Positions 17,552 through 26,674 of a stretch of DNA of 64,000 bases are shown here, in pieces (position 1 is the stretch's first letter; every line of letters starts with the position of its first letter). The DNA is taken from the NCBI GenBank assembly GCA_035762175.1, contig DASTPP010000336.1, positions 1 to 64,000 on the forward strand, read 5' to 3'. A model generated the notes under the pieces. That model saw nothing but the letters and a program-made list of their open reading frames with translations. It had not been told where the DNA came from and did not search any database. This stretch comes from DASTPP01 sp035762175 (GTDB lineage: Bacteria; Myxococcota_A; Polyangia; Polyangiales; Polyangiaceae). A program made the translations under genes and the position numbers.

Positions 17552-20089
17552 ATGTTCGAATCGCTTAAGAAGCCCCCCCCGCCGCTCGTCCGACTCGCGC
17601 TCTGGGGCCTTCTCGTCCTGCTCGTCGCGTGCGACCGCAAGGGCCCCGTCGACGCCGGCCGCCAGGGCAACCTGCTCGCCAACCTCAAGCCCCTGCTGGC
17701 GACCGGCGTCAACGCCCCCGACCGCCTCACCGACGGCGTCGCGGCGGGCAACGGCGAGCCCTACGACTCCGAGCTCGCCGCGCGCCTCAACGACGCCAAC
17801 GCCACCGTCGTCTACGACCTCGGCGAGAGCCGCAAGATCGCGAGCGTCTGGCTGCAGGGCGACAACGACGACAACTACACGGTCGAGATCTCCGACGACA
17901 ACAAAGACTACCGGCGCCTCTGGTCCGCCCCCTCGGCCAACGAGCAGGGCCTGCAAGAGCGCTTCACCTCGGCCCTCAACGACACCGGGCGCTACCTGCG
18001 CGTGCGCGCCCGCGGCGGCGACGGCGTCTACTCGCTCTCCGAGGTGCAGGCCTTCACCGACCCGCCGAAAGACATGCCCAAGGTCCGCCGCCAGCGCAGC
18101 AAGTCGGCGACCGACGTGCGCACGCGCGCCCTCACCTTCGGCCTCGCCCTCCTCGCCTTCGTCTTCGCCACCACCCGCCGCTCGCCCGCCTGGTGGCTCG
18201 TCGTCGCCGCCGGCCTGCCCCTCGTCGCCGGCGCCCTCTTCTTCATGAACGTGGCGCAGGGCTGGCCCCACGTCAGCCAGCAAGACGTCTCGCTCGTGCG
18301 CGGCGTCATCGCCACCGTCGCCGCCCTCGCCGTCGCCCGCGAGGTCTTCGCCCCCAAGGGCTTCGAGGCGCACCGCGGCGCCACCCTCGCCACGCTCGCC
18401 CTCACCGGCGCGCTCGGCGTCTCCGCCTTCTACAACCTCTGGCAGCCCCAGTTCTTCGACGCCACCCTCAACGGCCGCACCTTCGCGCACGTCCTCGACA
18501 TGCGCCAGTACTGGGCCACCGCCAAGTACTTCCCCGAGATCGGCTACCGCGGCATCTACAACGCCGACATGGCCGCCTACGTCGAAGACACGCCCGGCGT
18601 CACCCTCGAGAGCATCGCCAACAAGCCGATGCGCAACCTCGACGACCACCACGTCAGCACCGTCGGGGCGCAGCGCCCGAAGATCGAGGCGGTCAAGCAG
18701 CGCTTCACCCCTGAGCGCTGGGAGGCCTACAAGCGCGACCAGCGCTACCTGCGCGCCGCGATGGGCATCCCCGCGTACTTCGAGTTCATGTTCGACTTCG
18801 GCGGCAACGCCACCCCCGTGTGGATCACGCTCGCCCACTACCTCTTCAACGCCACCACCGCGAGCAACCAGGCCTTCCTCGCGATGGGCTCGCTCGACCT
18901 CGTCCTCGTCCTCGCCGCCCTCGTCGCCATCGGCCGCACCTTCGGCGCCCGCACCGCCTTCGTCTGCGCCACCATCTTCGGCGCCAACGACTTCATCATG
19001 TACGGCACCAACTGGGCCGGCGCGCCGCTCCGCCACGACTGGATGGTCTACCTCGCCTTCGGCGCCTGCGCCCTGCGCACAGAGCGCTGGGCCCTCGGCG
19101 GCTTCTTCCTCGCGATGGCGACGCTCATCCGCGCCTTCCCCGCGCTCGCCCTCATCGCCCTCGGCCTGCCCCCCGTCTGGTACGCCCTCGAGCGCTACGC
19201 CGAGCGGCGCGAGTGGCCCCACCCCCGCGAGATCGTCGAGCGCCACAAGCACCTCGTCCGCGCCCTCGCCGCCGCCGCCGTCACCATCGCCGTCGCCGTC
19301 GCCCTCACCTCGGCCCTCTGGGGGGCCTCGTCCTGGGGCGACTGGTACAAGAAGGTCGGCCAGCTGCAGGCCGAGCCGCACGCCAACCACATCAGCCTGC
19401 GCTCGCTCGTCGCCGGCTCCGAGGGCAACCAGGCCCAGCTCTTGCGGGCGCGCATGCCCGTCTTCGCCTCGGCCGCCGCCTTCTTCGTCGCCATGGTGTC
19501 CGTCGGCGCCCGCAAGAAGCGCCCCGAGCAGATCGCCATGCTCGGCCTCATCTTGATGCCCGTCTTCTTCTACCCGGCCAACTACTACATTCACCTGGTC
19601 TGGCTCCTGCCGATGCTCGTCATCGAGCGGCGCTGGGCGACCGCCGGGGGCCCGCGCGCCGCCGCCGCGGGCCTGCGGGCCGCCGAGGGCGAGGGCCGCG
19701 TGCTCGAGCCGCGCGAAGGCTGGGTCTGGATGACCCTGCTGCTCATGTGCGCGGCGCAGTACTTCACCACGCCCATCGCCGACAAAGCCCTGCACTTCTA
19801 CCTCGCCGGCGTCTGCCTCTTCAGCGCCTTCATCGTCCTGCTCGTCGCCTACGTCCACGGCGACGCCCCCGAGCTCTTCGGCCTCGTGGCGCGCCTCCGA
19901 GAGCCCCACGCCGCCGGCGCCGCCGCCACCGCGGTCGCGTCGGGCGCGGACGAGCACGAGGACGAGGACGACGACGAAGAGGACGACGACGACGAAGACG
20001 ACGACGAGGCCACCGACTCCGAGCCCGGCGAGGGCGGGCGCCGCGCCTCAAGCCCGGGCGTCGACGGCAAGAAGCCCGCGCTGTCTTGA
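17552..20089 (+). CDS. Polytopic membrane protein, discoidin-like N-domain plus GT-C/GT87-like core, acidic tail
   Basis: An 845-residue protein. Residues 15-27 form a hydrophobic segment ending LLVAC (lipobox-like or first membrane anchor). Residues about 40-170 resemble an F5/8 type C (discoidin) carbohydrate-binding fold (NATVVYDLGESRKIASVWLQ, GRYLRVRARGG, YSLSEVQAF). From residue 190 on there are about ten hydrophobic helices with loops typical of GT-C glycosyltransferases of the GT87/DUF2029 kind (MRQYWATAKYFPEIGYRGIYN, MATLIRAFPALALIALGLP). The final 50 residues are almost all Asp/Glu. A role in transferring sugars from a lipid carrier across the inner membrane is inferred; the donor and acceptor are unknown. 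ATG 17552 follows CAGGAG. Confidence 0.8.
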   Translation: MFESLKKPPPPLVRLALWGLLVLLVACDRKGPVDAGRQGNLLANLKPLLATGVNAPDRLTDGVAAGNGEPYDSELAARLNDANATVVYDLGESRKIASVWLQGDNDDNYTVEISDDNKDYRRLWSAPSANEQGLQERFTSALNDTGRYLRVRARGGDGVYSLSEVQAFTDPPKDMPKVRRQRSKSATDVRTRALTFGLALLAFVFATTRRSPAWWLVVAAGLPLVAGALFFMNVAQGWPHVSQQDVSLVRGVIATVAALAVAREVFAPKGFEAHRGATLATLALTGALGVSAFYNLWQPQFFDATLNGRTFAHVLDMRQYWATAKYFPEIGYRGIYNADMAAYVEDTPGVTLESIANKPMRNLDDHHVSTVGAQRPKIEAVKQRFTPERWEAYKRDQRYLRAAMGIPAYFEFMFDFGGNATPVWITLAHYLFNATTASNQAFLAMGSLDLVLVLAALVAIGRTFGARTAFVCATIFGANDFIMYGTNWAGAPLRHDWMVYLAFGACALRTERWALGGFFLAMATLIRAFPALALIALGLPPVWYALERYAERREWPHPREIVERHKHLVRALAAAAVTIAVAVALTSALWGASSWGDWYKKVGQLQAEPHANHISLRSLVAGSEGNQAQLLRARMPVFASAAAFFVAMVSVGARKKRPEQIAMLGLILMPVFFYPANYYIHLVWLLPMLVIERRWATAGGPRAAAAGLRAAEGEGRVLEPREGWVWMTLLLMCAAQYFTTPIADKALHFYLAGVCLFSAFIVLLVAYVHGDAPELFGLVARLREPHAAGAAATAVASGADEHEDEDDDEEDDDDEDDDEATDSEPGEGGRRASSPGVDGKKPALS

Positions 20090-20564
20090 AGCGTGGCGCT
20101 CCCTGTCCCGAAACGGGGGGTAGGGGGCACGGAAGGCCCAGGCCCGCGCTCGGGCGGGGCCGAAGGGCGCGGCGGCCCGCGCTGAGGCAGGGCGCGACCT
20201 GGGGCAAAAGCGCGCGGGTGGCGGGCGCTCCCGAGCCCCCCGGATCGACGTCGCATCCGAGGGCGAGCCCCCGCCCGATCGCGACGGCGCGCCTATCGCG
20301 CTGGCGCCCGTGCTTCGGCTCGGGCCGCCGCGGTCTTCTTTTTGCAGCTACCACGCGCTGCAACGTTCTTCTGCTGCGTTGATGTCGCCGGGCCCGGCGA
20401 TCGGGGTGCAGGGGCCCCGTCACCTCGCGAAGGCAAGACGGGCCACCCGCTCGCCCGAACGCCCCGCCGCACTCGCCGCCTGTCGCTACGGGCGCGCCGC
20501 CGGTCGCCGCGCCCGGCGGCGCGCCCACCCCTCGCTTTTTCTTTCGAGCCTAGAAAGGTACCCG
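20090..20564. other. Intergenic region, no gene seen
   Basis: About 475 bp between two plus-strand genes. The reading frame of the next gene is open back to 20310, but the residues there are Arg/Pro-rich without protein character, and the lipoprotein signal peptide begins only at 20565. The sequence around 20335-20390 is locally less GC-rich and could hold a promoter. A purine run AGAAAGG at 20550-20558 is the likely ribosome binding site for the next gene. Confidence 0.5.
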
Positions 20565-22205
20565 ATGAACCTGCCCCCCCGAGCTCCCTCGCTCCTCTGC
20601 ACGACGCTCGCCGCCCTCGCGACGGTCGCCGGCGCCGGCTGCGACGCCGCCGCCTCGCGCGCCGCGCCCGTGCTGGGCGCCCCGGCCCTCGGCGCCGTCG
20701 AGCGCGGAGAGGGCAGCCCCTCGCTCGCGCCCGCCGAAGACGAGCTGCGCGGCCCCCCGGGCGAAGGCGCGCCGGGCCCCGCTCGCCCGGGCGCGGCGCC
20801 GCCCGCCGGGGGCGCGCTCGACCCCACCTTCGGCGCGGGGGGCCTCGTCCGGCTCGATCTAATGCCGCCCTTCGGCGGCCTCGGCGCGATCGTCGTCGGC
20901 GACGGCGGCGCGATCAGCGTCGTCGGCGGAGACTACGGCCTCGTCGCGCGCCTGCTCGAAAACGGAGCGCCCGACCCGAGCTTCGGCTTCGGGGGCGTCG
21001 CCGTGCCCGGCCCCGCCGGCTTTTATGTCAGCGCCGCCGCCCTGCAGCCCGACGGCCGCCTCGTCATCTCGGGCGCCGACCTCACTGCGACCACCCCCCG
21101 CCGCGTGCTCGTCCGGCGCCTGAACGCCGACGGCACGCCCGACCCGTCGTTCGGCGAGGGCGGCCTCGCCGGCATTCACCTGGGTCGCGACGGCTGGGCC
21201 AACGTCACCGACCTCGCCCTGCAGGGCGATCGCCTGGTGGCCGTCGGCCACGGAGAGCACCCGGACCGGCCCGGCCCGGCCGCGTTCGCGCTTCGCCTCG
21301 GGCCCGACGGCTCGCTCGATCGGTCGTTCCACGACCCCGACGGCTTCCTGGCTTATAGCGCCCCGGGCTCCGCGCAGGGGGTCGCCCCGGGCGACGAGTT
21401 CGTCTCGCTGCTCGTCCGCCCCGACGGCTCGCTCTTCGCGGCCGGCACCGGACAAAACCTCGCCTTGCCCCCCGGCGAGCAGAGCCCCGACTTTCTGCTC
21501 TACCACCTCTCGCCCGACGGCCAGCCCGACGCGACCTTCGGCGACGCCGGCGCGCTCTACCTTGCCCCCTCGCCCGGCCCGGGGCCCCTCGAAGAGCACT
21601 GCGCCAAGCTCGGCGCGACCCGCGACGGCCGGCTCGTCCTGGGCGGCACTTCGTACGCGCTCGGCGCCTCCGCCCTCGTGCTCGCCCGCCGCCTGCCCGA
21701 CGGCCAGCCCGACCCCTCGTTCGGCGAGGGCGGCACCTTCGTGCTCGAGGGCGGGGCCCGCCTCGAAGATCTCGTCGTGCTGCCCGACGACTCCGTCGTC
21801 GCCGTCGGCAACCTCGGCGCCGCCGGGGCGTCGGTCGCCGTCGCCCTGCACGTGCTGCCCGACGGCCGGCTCGACCCCGCCTTCGGCGAGGGCGGCGTCG
21901 TCCGCTTCGAGCCCTTCGTCGGCGCCTCGGCGCACCTCATCGCCCGCCAGCCCGACGGCAAGCTGGTCGTCGGCGGCTCGGGCTTCGACGGCACCTTCGT
22001 GCGCTTTCTCGCCCGGCTCGCGGACCCGACCGCCTGCGCGGCCGGAGCCCGCGCGCCGGCCGACGGCGGGTCGTTACCAGGGCGCCTGCGGCGGGGGCGT
22101 CCCGGCGTCGCGCCCGCCGACCGACGCGCGCAGCGGGCCGAGGGTGGGCCGGCTCCTCGCGAACGCGTGCACGGCGCGGGCGTACGTCAAAAGGTTCATC
22201 GGTGA
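20565..22205 (+). CDS. Delta-60 repeat lipoprotein
   Basis: A 546-residue exported lipoprotein. The signal peptide ends in a lipobox (VAGAGC, Cys 26). From residue ~85 there are about eight copies of the delta-60 repeat, each about 55-60 residues with the core PDPSFG-x-GG followed by D-G-x-hydrophobic-G strands (GALDPTFGAGG, GAPDPSFGFGG, GTPDPSFGEGG, GQPDATFGDAG, GQPDPSFGEGG, GRLDPAFGEGG). These repeats are typical of surface proteins in myxobacteria and are expected to fold into a beta-propeller. The last ~40 residues are Arg-rich and read antisense through the end of the convergent gene (22074), so the natural C-terminus may have been lost or extended. Function beyond surface display is unknown. 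Confidence 0.88.
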   Translation: MNLPPRAPSLLCTTLAALATVAGAGCDAAASRAAPVLGAPALGAVERGEGSPSLAPAEDELRGPPGEGAPGPARPGAAPPAGGALDPTFGAGGLVRLDLMPPFGGLGAIVVGDGGAISVVGGDYGLVARLLENGAPDPSFGFGGVAVPGPAGFYVSAAALQPDGRLVISGADLTATTPRRVLVRRLNADGTPDPSFGEGGLAGIHLGRDGWANVTDLALQGDRLVAVGHGEHPDRPGPAAFALRLGPDGSLDRSFHDPDGFLAYSAPGSAQGVAPGDEFVSLLVRPDGSLFAAGTGQNLALPPGEQSPDFLLYHLSPDGQPDATFGDAGALYLAPSPGPGPLEEHCAKLGATRDGRLVLGGTSYALGASALVLARRLPDGQPDPSFGEGGTFVLEGGARLEDLVVLPDDSVVAVGNLGAAGASVAVALHVLPDGRLDPAFGEGGVVRFEPFVGASAHLIARQPDGKLVVGGSGFDGTFVRFLARLADPTACAAGARAPADGGSLPGRLRRGRPGVAPADRRAQRAEGGPAPRERVHGAGVRQKVHR

Positions 22206-23063
22206 CGCCCGGGACTCGGCCGCGTAGCGCTCGTCGAGCAGCAGAAAACTGATGGCATGCGCCAGCGCGGCCTCGACGAGCGCGCGCTCGGCGTAGTCGC
22301 CGATCGAATCGACGTAGTGAAAGGCCTCTTGCTGGTTGACGAGAGAGTCGGTCGGGTCGCCCCCCTCGTGCCCCGCCCGGGGCGGGGCGGCCCCTTCGTC
22401 ATCGCCCGGCCCGGCGGGCGTCGGCCGGGGCGCCCCCGTTCGCCGCCCCGGCGCCCCCGTTCGTCGCCCCGGTGCCGCCCTTCGCGCGAGGGCCGAGACT
22501 AGCGCCGCGGGCGCCGCGACGACGGCGCCGGCGAGCAGCAGGGCGAGCGTGAGCAGGCAAGGTGTCAGCAGCAACGGCCACCCCCGGCCGAGCAGCCGCA
22601 GCCCGTCGCCGACCAGGCCGAGGCGCTGGGGCATCGTCGGCGCCGCCCTCGTGAGCCAGAAGCCGAGGGGCGGCCCTGCGAGGGCCAGCACGATGCCGGC
22701 GCCGAGCGCCAGGCGCTGCCCCGCGCTTGGCCGGGCGGGCGGCGGGGGCGGCCGGGCGGGCGGCGGGGTCGAACCCTCTTCTGCCCAACCCCTCACCCCG
22801 GACGCCCCGCCGGTGTCTTCGCCCGGCCAGCCCGGCGGCAGGCTACGAAAGCGCGCCGTTTCGTCGGCCCGCCCGCCCGGGGGCAGGCTGCTCGAGCGGG
22901 CGGCGGCCTCGCCTCGAGCGGCGCGTAGCGGGCCGCTCGGCCGATCGTTGCCCTCGCCCTGCCCGCCGAAAGGCCGGCCCCCCGACCAGGCCCCCGGTGT
23001 TTCGCCTTCGCCCGCGGGCGAGGTGTCGGGGGCTGGCCATGATGCCTTCTCTTGCTTGCTCAT
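22074..23063 (-). CDS. Membrane protein of unknown function, Pro-rich N-terminus
   Basis: A 329-residue protein. Residues 1-115 are hydrophilic and rich in Pro, Gly and Arg, with repeated SLPPG-type segments. Two membrane helices follow at about residues 120-138 and 165-190 (LLLTPCLLTLALLLAGAVV). The C-terminal 90 residues (NQQEAFHYVDSIGDYAERALVEAALAHAI) form a soluble helical region. The start is ATG 23063 with GGAGGG directly upstream. It converges on and overlaps the delta-60 lipoprotein gene by 132 bp. I recognise no family. Confidence 0.7.
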   Translation of the reverse strand: MSKQEKASWPAPDTSPAGEGETPGAWSGGRPFGGQGEGNDRPSGPLRAARGEAAARSSSLPPGGRADETARFRSLPPGWPGEDTGGASGVRGWAEEGSTPPPARPPPPPARPSAGQRLALGAGIVLALAGPPLGFWLTRAAPTMPQRLGLVGDGLRLLGRGWPLLLTPCLLTLALLLAGAVVAAPAALVSALARRAAPGRRTGAPGRRTGAPRPTPAGPGDDEGAAPPRAGHEGGDPTDSLVNQQEAFHYVDSIGDYAERALVEAALAHAISFLLLDERYAAESRASPMNLLTYARAVHAFARSRPTLGPLRASVGGRDAGTPPPQAPW

Positions 23064-23248
23064 ACCCTCCCATCGGCCGCCGCCGGCGCCAGTTGCTTGG
23101 GGACGGCATCGCCCGGGCGGAGGGTCATCGGGGTGGCGTGGCTGTAATCTCCCGGGGGGTTAGAAAAACGTGCGCGAGGCCGCGCGATCTCGGACGACCC
23201 GCCCCGTCGATACCGCCCGCCATGGGCCCGATGTATCGTGGCCCACGA

Positions 23249-23782
23249 ATGCCAGCCACCCCCGAGCGCGACGCGAGCGGCGAGCGTCTCGAGAGCGAGA
23301 CGCTGCTCGCCTTCGTCGAGGCGCGGGCGCCGTCGCCCGAGCGGGCGCGGGTCGAGCGGCACGTGGCGCGCTGTGCCACCTGCCGCGCGGTGCTGTCCGA
23401 GCGGGCGGCCGAGAGCGAGGTGGTCGCGAGCGCGCGCCACACCGAGTCGGGCGGCTCCGGGCTCGGCGCCGGCCACGCCGCCGGCCCCGTGCTGCGCTCG
23501 CCCGGCGAGATCGACCTGCGCCTGCAGAAGCCCGCCCGCGCCCTCGAGTCCCTCGAGTCCCTCGCGCCCGCGCGCCGCCGGCAACTGCGCCCCGGCGAAG
23601 ACCCCGGCGAGCTCGCCCTGACCACCGCGCTCATCGCCCGGGCCCGCTTCGACCTGGGCCGCGAGCGCGAGCGAGGCCGCGCCCTCGCCCTCGAGGCGCA
23701 CGCGGACATGAAAGCCGACGAACGCATGACCAGAGAATGTGCCGACTTCGGACGCCGGATGCGAAAGCAGGCCCTGCGATGA
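23249..23782 (+). CDS. Putative zinc-finger (zf-HC2-like) protein
   Basis: A 177-residue soluble protein. The segment VERHVARCATCRAVL (H-x3-C-x2-C, residues ~38-48) is the zf-HC2/anti-sigma zinc-binding motif, preceded by ESETLLAFVEARAPSPERA as in anti-sigma factors and the N-termini of myxobacterial regulatory proteins. No transmembrane helix is present; the C-terminal half is helical and charged. Its stop overlaps the start of the hydrolase gene (ATGA), so the two are co-translated. ATG codons at 23222 and 23231 are equally possible starts; none has a clear ribosome binding site. No sigma factor gene is adjacent, so an anti-sigma role is only a possibility. Confidence 0.7.
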   Translation: MPATPERDASGERLESETLLAFVEARAPSPERARVERHVARCATCRAVLSERAAESEVVASARHTESGGSGLGAGHAAGPVLRSPGEIDLRLQKPARALESLESLAPARRRQLRPGEDPGELALTTALIARARFDLGRERERGRALALEAHADMKADERMTRECADFGRRMRKQALR

Positions 23783-24654
23783 GCGGCGAGAAGGCGCCGC
23801 GGCCGCTCGCCTTCGACGAGGCGGGGGCGGGGCCCGCGCTCGTCATGCTGCACAGCGGCGGCATGTCTTCGCGGCAGTGGCGCCGCGCCGCCGAGCGCCT
23901 CGCGCCCTCGTACCGCGTGCTGCTACCCGACCTGCTCGGGTACGGCGCCTCGGGCGCCTGGCCCGAGGGCGAGCGCTTCGAGCTCGCCGACGAGATCGCC
24001 GCCGTCGAGGCCTTCCTGCGCGGCCTCGGCGCGCCCGCCCACCTCGTCGGCCACTCGTACGGCGCCTTCATCGCCCTCCAGGCCGCGCTCGCCGCCCCCG
24101 AGCTCGTTCGCTCGCTCGCGCTCTACGAGCCCGTCGCCTTCGGGGTGCTCGACCGGTGGGCCGACGCCGCGGCCCTCGAGTCGCTCGCGCGGGGGCCGGA
24201 CGCCGCCCCGGGCGAGGGGGCCGAAGCGACCGGCGCGCCCCCGCGCCCGCCCGCAGGGGCCGAAGCGACCGGCGCGCCGCCGAGCCCGCACGAGGGCTTT
24301 CTGCGCCGCTTCGTCGACTACTGGAGCGGCCCCGGCGCCTGGGACGCCCTGCGCCCCGGCACGCGCGACGACTTCCGCCGCGTCGCCCCGAAGCTCCGCG
24401 ACGAGGTGCGCGCGCTGCTCGAAGACCGCACGCCCCCGGGCGCCTACGCCGCCGTCCGGGCGCCCACGCTCCTCCTCTCGGGCGAGCTCTCGCCGCCCGA
24501 CGCGCGCGAGGTCGCGGCGCGGCTCGCGGGGGCCATCCCGGGCGCGAGGCACGAGGTGCTGCCCGCGGCCGGGCACATGGGTCCGCTCACGCACCACGAC
24601 ACCTTCCTCGCGCTCCTCGAGGCGCACCTCCGGGCCGCCTCCGGCCCCCCCTGA
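23779..24654 (+). CDS. Alpha/beta hydrolase
   Basis: A 291-residue alpha/beta-hydrolase-fold enzyme. Visible: oxyanion-hole region VMLHSGGMSS, nucleophile elbow GHSYG (Ser 93), acid residue probably in GELSPPDA, and catalytic His 266 in AAGHMGP. Residues ~140-175 contain a duplicated Pro/Gly/Ala-rich insert (GAEATGAPP twice) in the cap region, which looks like slippage-type expansion. The substrate could be an ester, lactone or epoxide; sequence does not decide. ATG 23779 overlaps the stop of the preceding zinc-finger gene. Confidence 0.9.
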   Translation: MSGEKAPRPLAFDEAGAGPALVMLHSGGMSSRQWRRAAERLAPSYRVLLPDLLGYGASGAWPEGERFELADEIAAVEAFLRGLGAPAHLVGHSYGAFIALQAALAAPELVRSLALYEPVAFGVLDRWADAAALESLARGPDAAPGEGAEATGAPPRPPAGAEATGAPPSPHEGFLRRFVDYWSGPGAWDALRPGTRDDFRRVAPKLRDEVRALLEDRTPPGAYAAVRAPTLLLSGELSPPDAREVAARLAGAIPGARHEVLPAAGHMGPLTHHDTFLALLEAHLRAASGPP

Positions 24655-24729
24655 GGGCCCACCACCGGAGCCTTCGCCCGGGCGCGCTCGCCCCTCGCGC
24701 CGCCCGGGCGCCATGCTAGCTTCGGCCGC

Positions 24730-25458
24730 GTGAGGCCGCCGCCCCTCGAAGCCGCGAAGGCGTTCGTGGTCGTCCACTTCGTGGACTGCCAGGCGGCCCT
24801 GCTCGGCGGCAGCGTCGCGCGCGGCGACGCGACGGCCACGTCCGACCTCGACGTGGTCATCATCACGGCCGACCCCGAGGCGCCCTACCGTGAGTCGTTC
24901 GTCTACGCGGGGTGGCCGGTCGAGGCCTTCGTGCACAGCGAGGCCTCGTGCTTCGACTACTTCCGGCGCGACGCCGAGCGGCGACGCCCCTCGCTGCCGA
25001 CCATGTGCGCCGAGGCGCTCGTCTTGCGCGACGCGGGCGGCATCGCCGGGCGGCTGCGGCGCGAGGCCCGCGCCCTGCTCGAGCGGGGGCCGGCGCCGCC
25101 CTCGGCCGCCGAGATCGAGCGGCAGCGCTACGAGCTCACCGACCTCGTCGACGATCTCGGCGGCGCCCGCGACCGGCACGAGGCCTTCGTCACGGCCGGC
25201 GAGCTGACGACCGCCGCGGCCGACCTGCTGCTCGACCTGCACGGGCGCTGGCGCGGCCGCGGCAAGTGGGTGCTGCGCGCCCTCGCCCGCGAACTGCCCA
25301 CCTGGGAGGCGCGCCTGCGCCGCGCCCTCGACGTCTTCGTGGTCGAGGGCGACCCGGTCGAGCTCATCGCCTTCGCCGACGCCGCCCTCGAGCTGGCCGG
25401 CGGCCGCCTCTTCGAGGGCTTCTCGTCGGGCAAGTCGCTCGAGACGACGAGCTTCTGA
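24730..25458 (+). CDS. Nucleotidyltransferase-domain protein
   Basis: A 242-residue protein starting with GTG 24730. The N-terminal part has the polymerase-beta-type signature GGSVARGDATATSDLDVVI (G-S-x10-D-x-D, residues ~26-43), as in MNT/KNT-like nucleotidyltransferases. The C-terminal ~110 residues are helical (TAGELTTAAADLLLDLHGRW), like the substrate-binding half of aminoglycoside or small-molecule nucleotidyltransferases. It is longer than MNT antitoxins and has no HEPN partner next to it, so it is probably an enzyme that nucleotidylates a small molecule or protein; the target is unknown. Confidence 0.85.
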   Translation: MRPPPLEAAKAFVVVHFVDCQAALLGGSVARGDATATSDLDVVIITADPEAPYRESFVYAGWPVEAFVHSEASCFDYFRRDAERRRPSLPTMCAEALVLRDAGGIAGRLRREARALLERGPAPPSAAEIERQRYELTDLVDDLGGARDRHEAFVTAGELTTAAADLLLDLHGRWRGRGKWVLRALARELPTWEARLRRALDVFVVEGDPVELIAFADAALELAGGRLFEGFSSGKSLETTSF

Positions 25459-25499
25459 CCCCTTCAGCCCGGGGGGCCGTCGTCGTAGAGTCCGCGGCC

Positions 25500-26282
25500 A
25501 TGAGCGAGGTGGTCGCGATCACGGGGGCGTCGAGCGGCATCGGCGAGGCGCTCGCGCTCGCCTGGGCGAGGCGGGGCGCGGGCCTCGTGCTCGGCGGGCG
25601 CGACGCGGGGGCGCTCGCGCGCGTCGCCCGCGAGGTCGAGCGGGCGGGCGGCGAGGCCTTCGTCGAGCCGGGCGACGTGACCGACGAGGCCGACCGGGCG
25701 CGCTTCGTCGGCCGCGCCCTGCGCGAGAAGGGGCGCCTCGACGTGCTCGTCAACAACGCGGGGCGGGGCTACTACGGCGCCGTGCGCGCGCTCGACCTCG
25801 CCGAGGTCGAGCGGCTCTTCGCCCTCAACGTCTTCGCGCCCCTGCGCCTGACGCAGCTCGCGCTCGGGCCGCTCGAGGCCTCGCGCGGCGCCGTCGTGAT
25901 GATGTCCTCGGTCGCCGGCGTCGCCGCCTCGCCCCGCATGGGCGCCTACGCCGCCTCGAAGTTCGCGCTCGAGGCGCTCTCGGTCTCGCTGCGCGCCGAG
26001 CTCGCCGCGCGCGGCGTGCGCGTCGTCGTCGTGCGCCCCGGCCCCGTCGACACGCCCTTCCGCGACCACGCCGTCACCGACGGGGGCGAGGCCGGCGTGC
26101 GCCCGCCCGGCGTCCGCGCGCAGCGGCCCGAGGCGATCGCCGAGCAGACCCTGCGCGGGCTCGACCGCGGTCGTCCCGTGGTCGAGACGAGCGCCTTCGT
26201 CCGCGTCGCCTCGGCGAGCGCCCGGCTCGCGCCGCCGCTCTTCCGCGCCCTCGCCGCGCGCATGGCCCGCAAGGGCGCCTGA
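25500..26282 (+). CDS. Short-chain dehydrogenase/reductase (SDR)
   Basis: A 260-residue classical SDR oxidoreductase. The NAD(P)-binding motif TGASSGIGEA is at residues ~8-17, NNAG near 87, the catalytic Ser in MMSSVAG near 137, and the YxxxK pair as Tyr 150 and Lys 154 (YAASKFALEALS). PGPVDTPF follows, as in cytosolic SDRs of unknown substrate (DltE/YdfG-like). The start ATG 25500 is 41 bp after the previous stop. It is followed by a 21-bp tandem repeat region. Confidence 0.93.
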   Translation: MSEVVAITGASSGIGEALALAWARRGAGLVLGGRDAGALARVAREVERAGGEAFVEPGDVTDEADRARFVGRALREKGRLDVLVNNAGRGYYGAVRALDLAEVERLFALNVFAPLRLTQLALGPLEASRGAVVMMSSVAGVAASPRMGAYAASKFALEALSVSLRAELAARGVRVVVVRPGPVDTPFRDHAVTDGGEAGVRPPGVRAQRPEAIAEQTLRGLDRGRPVVETSAFVRVASASARLAPPLFRALAARMARKGA

Positions 26283-26674
26283 ACGGCGCGCCGAAAAGAG
26301 GGCGCGCCCCCGCCCGTAGGAAAAAGGTCCCGCCCGCCCCCCGCCGGCCTCGCCCCCGCCGGTCCCGCCGGCATCCCCGCACGCCCCGCCAGCGCCCCCG
26401 CACGCCCCGCCGGCGCCCCCGCACGCCCCGCTGGCGGCCCCGCACGTTCCGTCGGCGCCCCCTCGCGCGCCGAACCGAGGGCGTCGCGCCCGCGCGGCCG
26501 GCCCGAATGCCGCGTCAGGCGCGACTGCACGTTGACCCGGGTCCGCATGAGCGTCAGGGTGCGTGGTCCGCCCGGCCCGCATAGAGCGCGGCCGGGCCGC
26601 GCGCCACCAGGGCGAGGGCCAGGGGCGCCGGCGCGCACCGAGCGCCAGATTCGTGAGGAGCCCAGGAGAGACCG
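26283..26674. other. Intergenic region containing 21-bp repeats, no gene
   Basis: About 390 bp. The first 190 bp hold a tandem repeat (listed separately). The rest is high-GC DNA with no coding signal; GAGGAG at about 26656 and AGGAGAGA at 26664 are ribosome-binding-type purine runs for the VOC gene that follows. Confidence 0.5.
26367..26471. repeat. Tandem repeat, 21-bp unit, five copies
   Basis: Units begin at 26367, 26388, 26409, 26430 and 26451, an exact 21-bp period. The core is CCCCGCACGCCCC; copies differ at a few positions. It lies between the SDR and VOC genes and is not part of a convincing gene. Confidence 0.8.
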
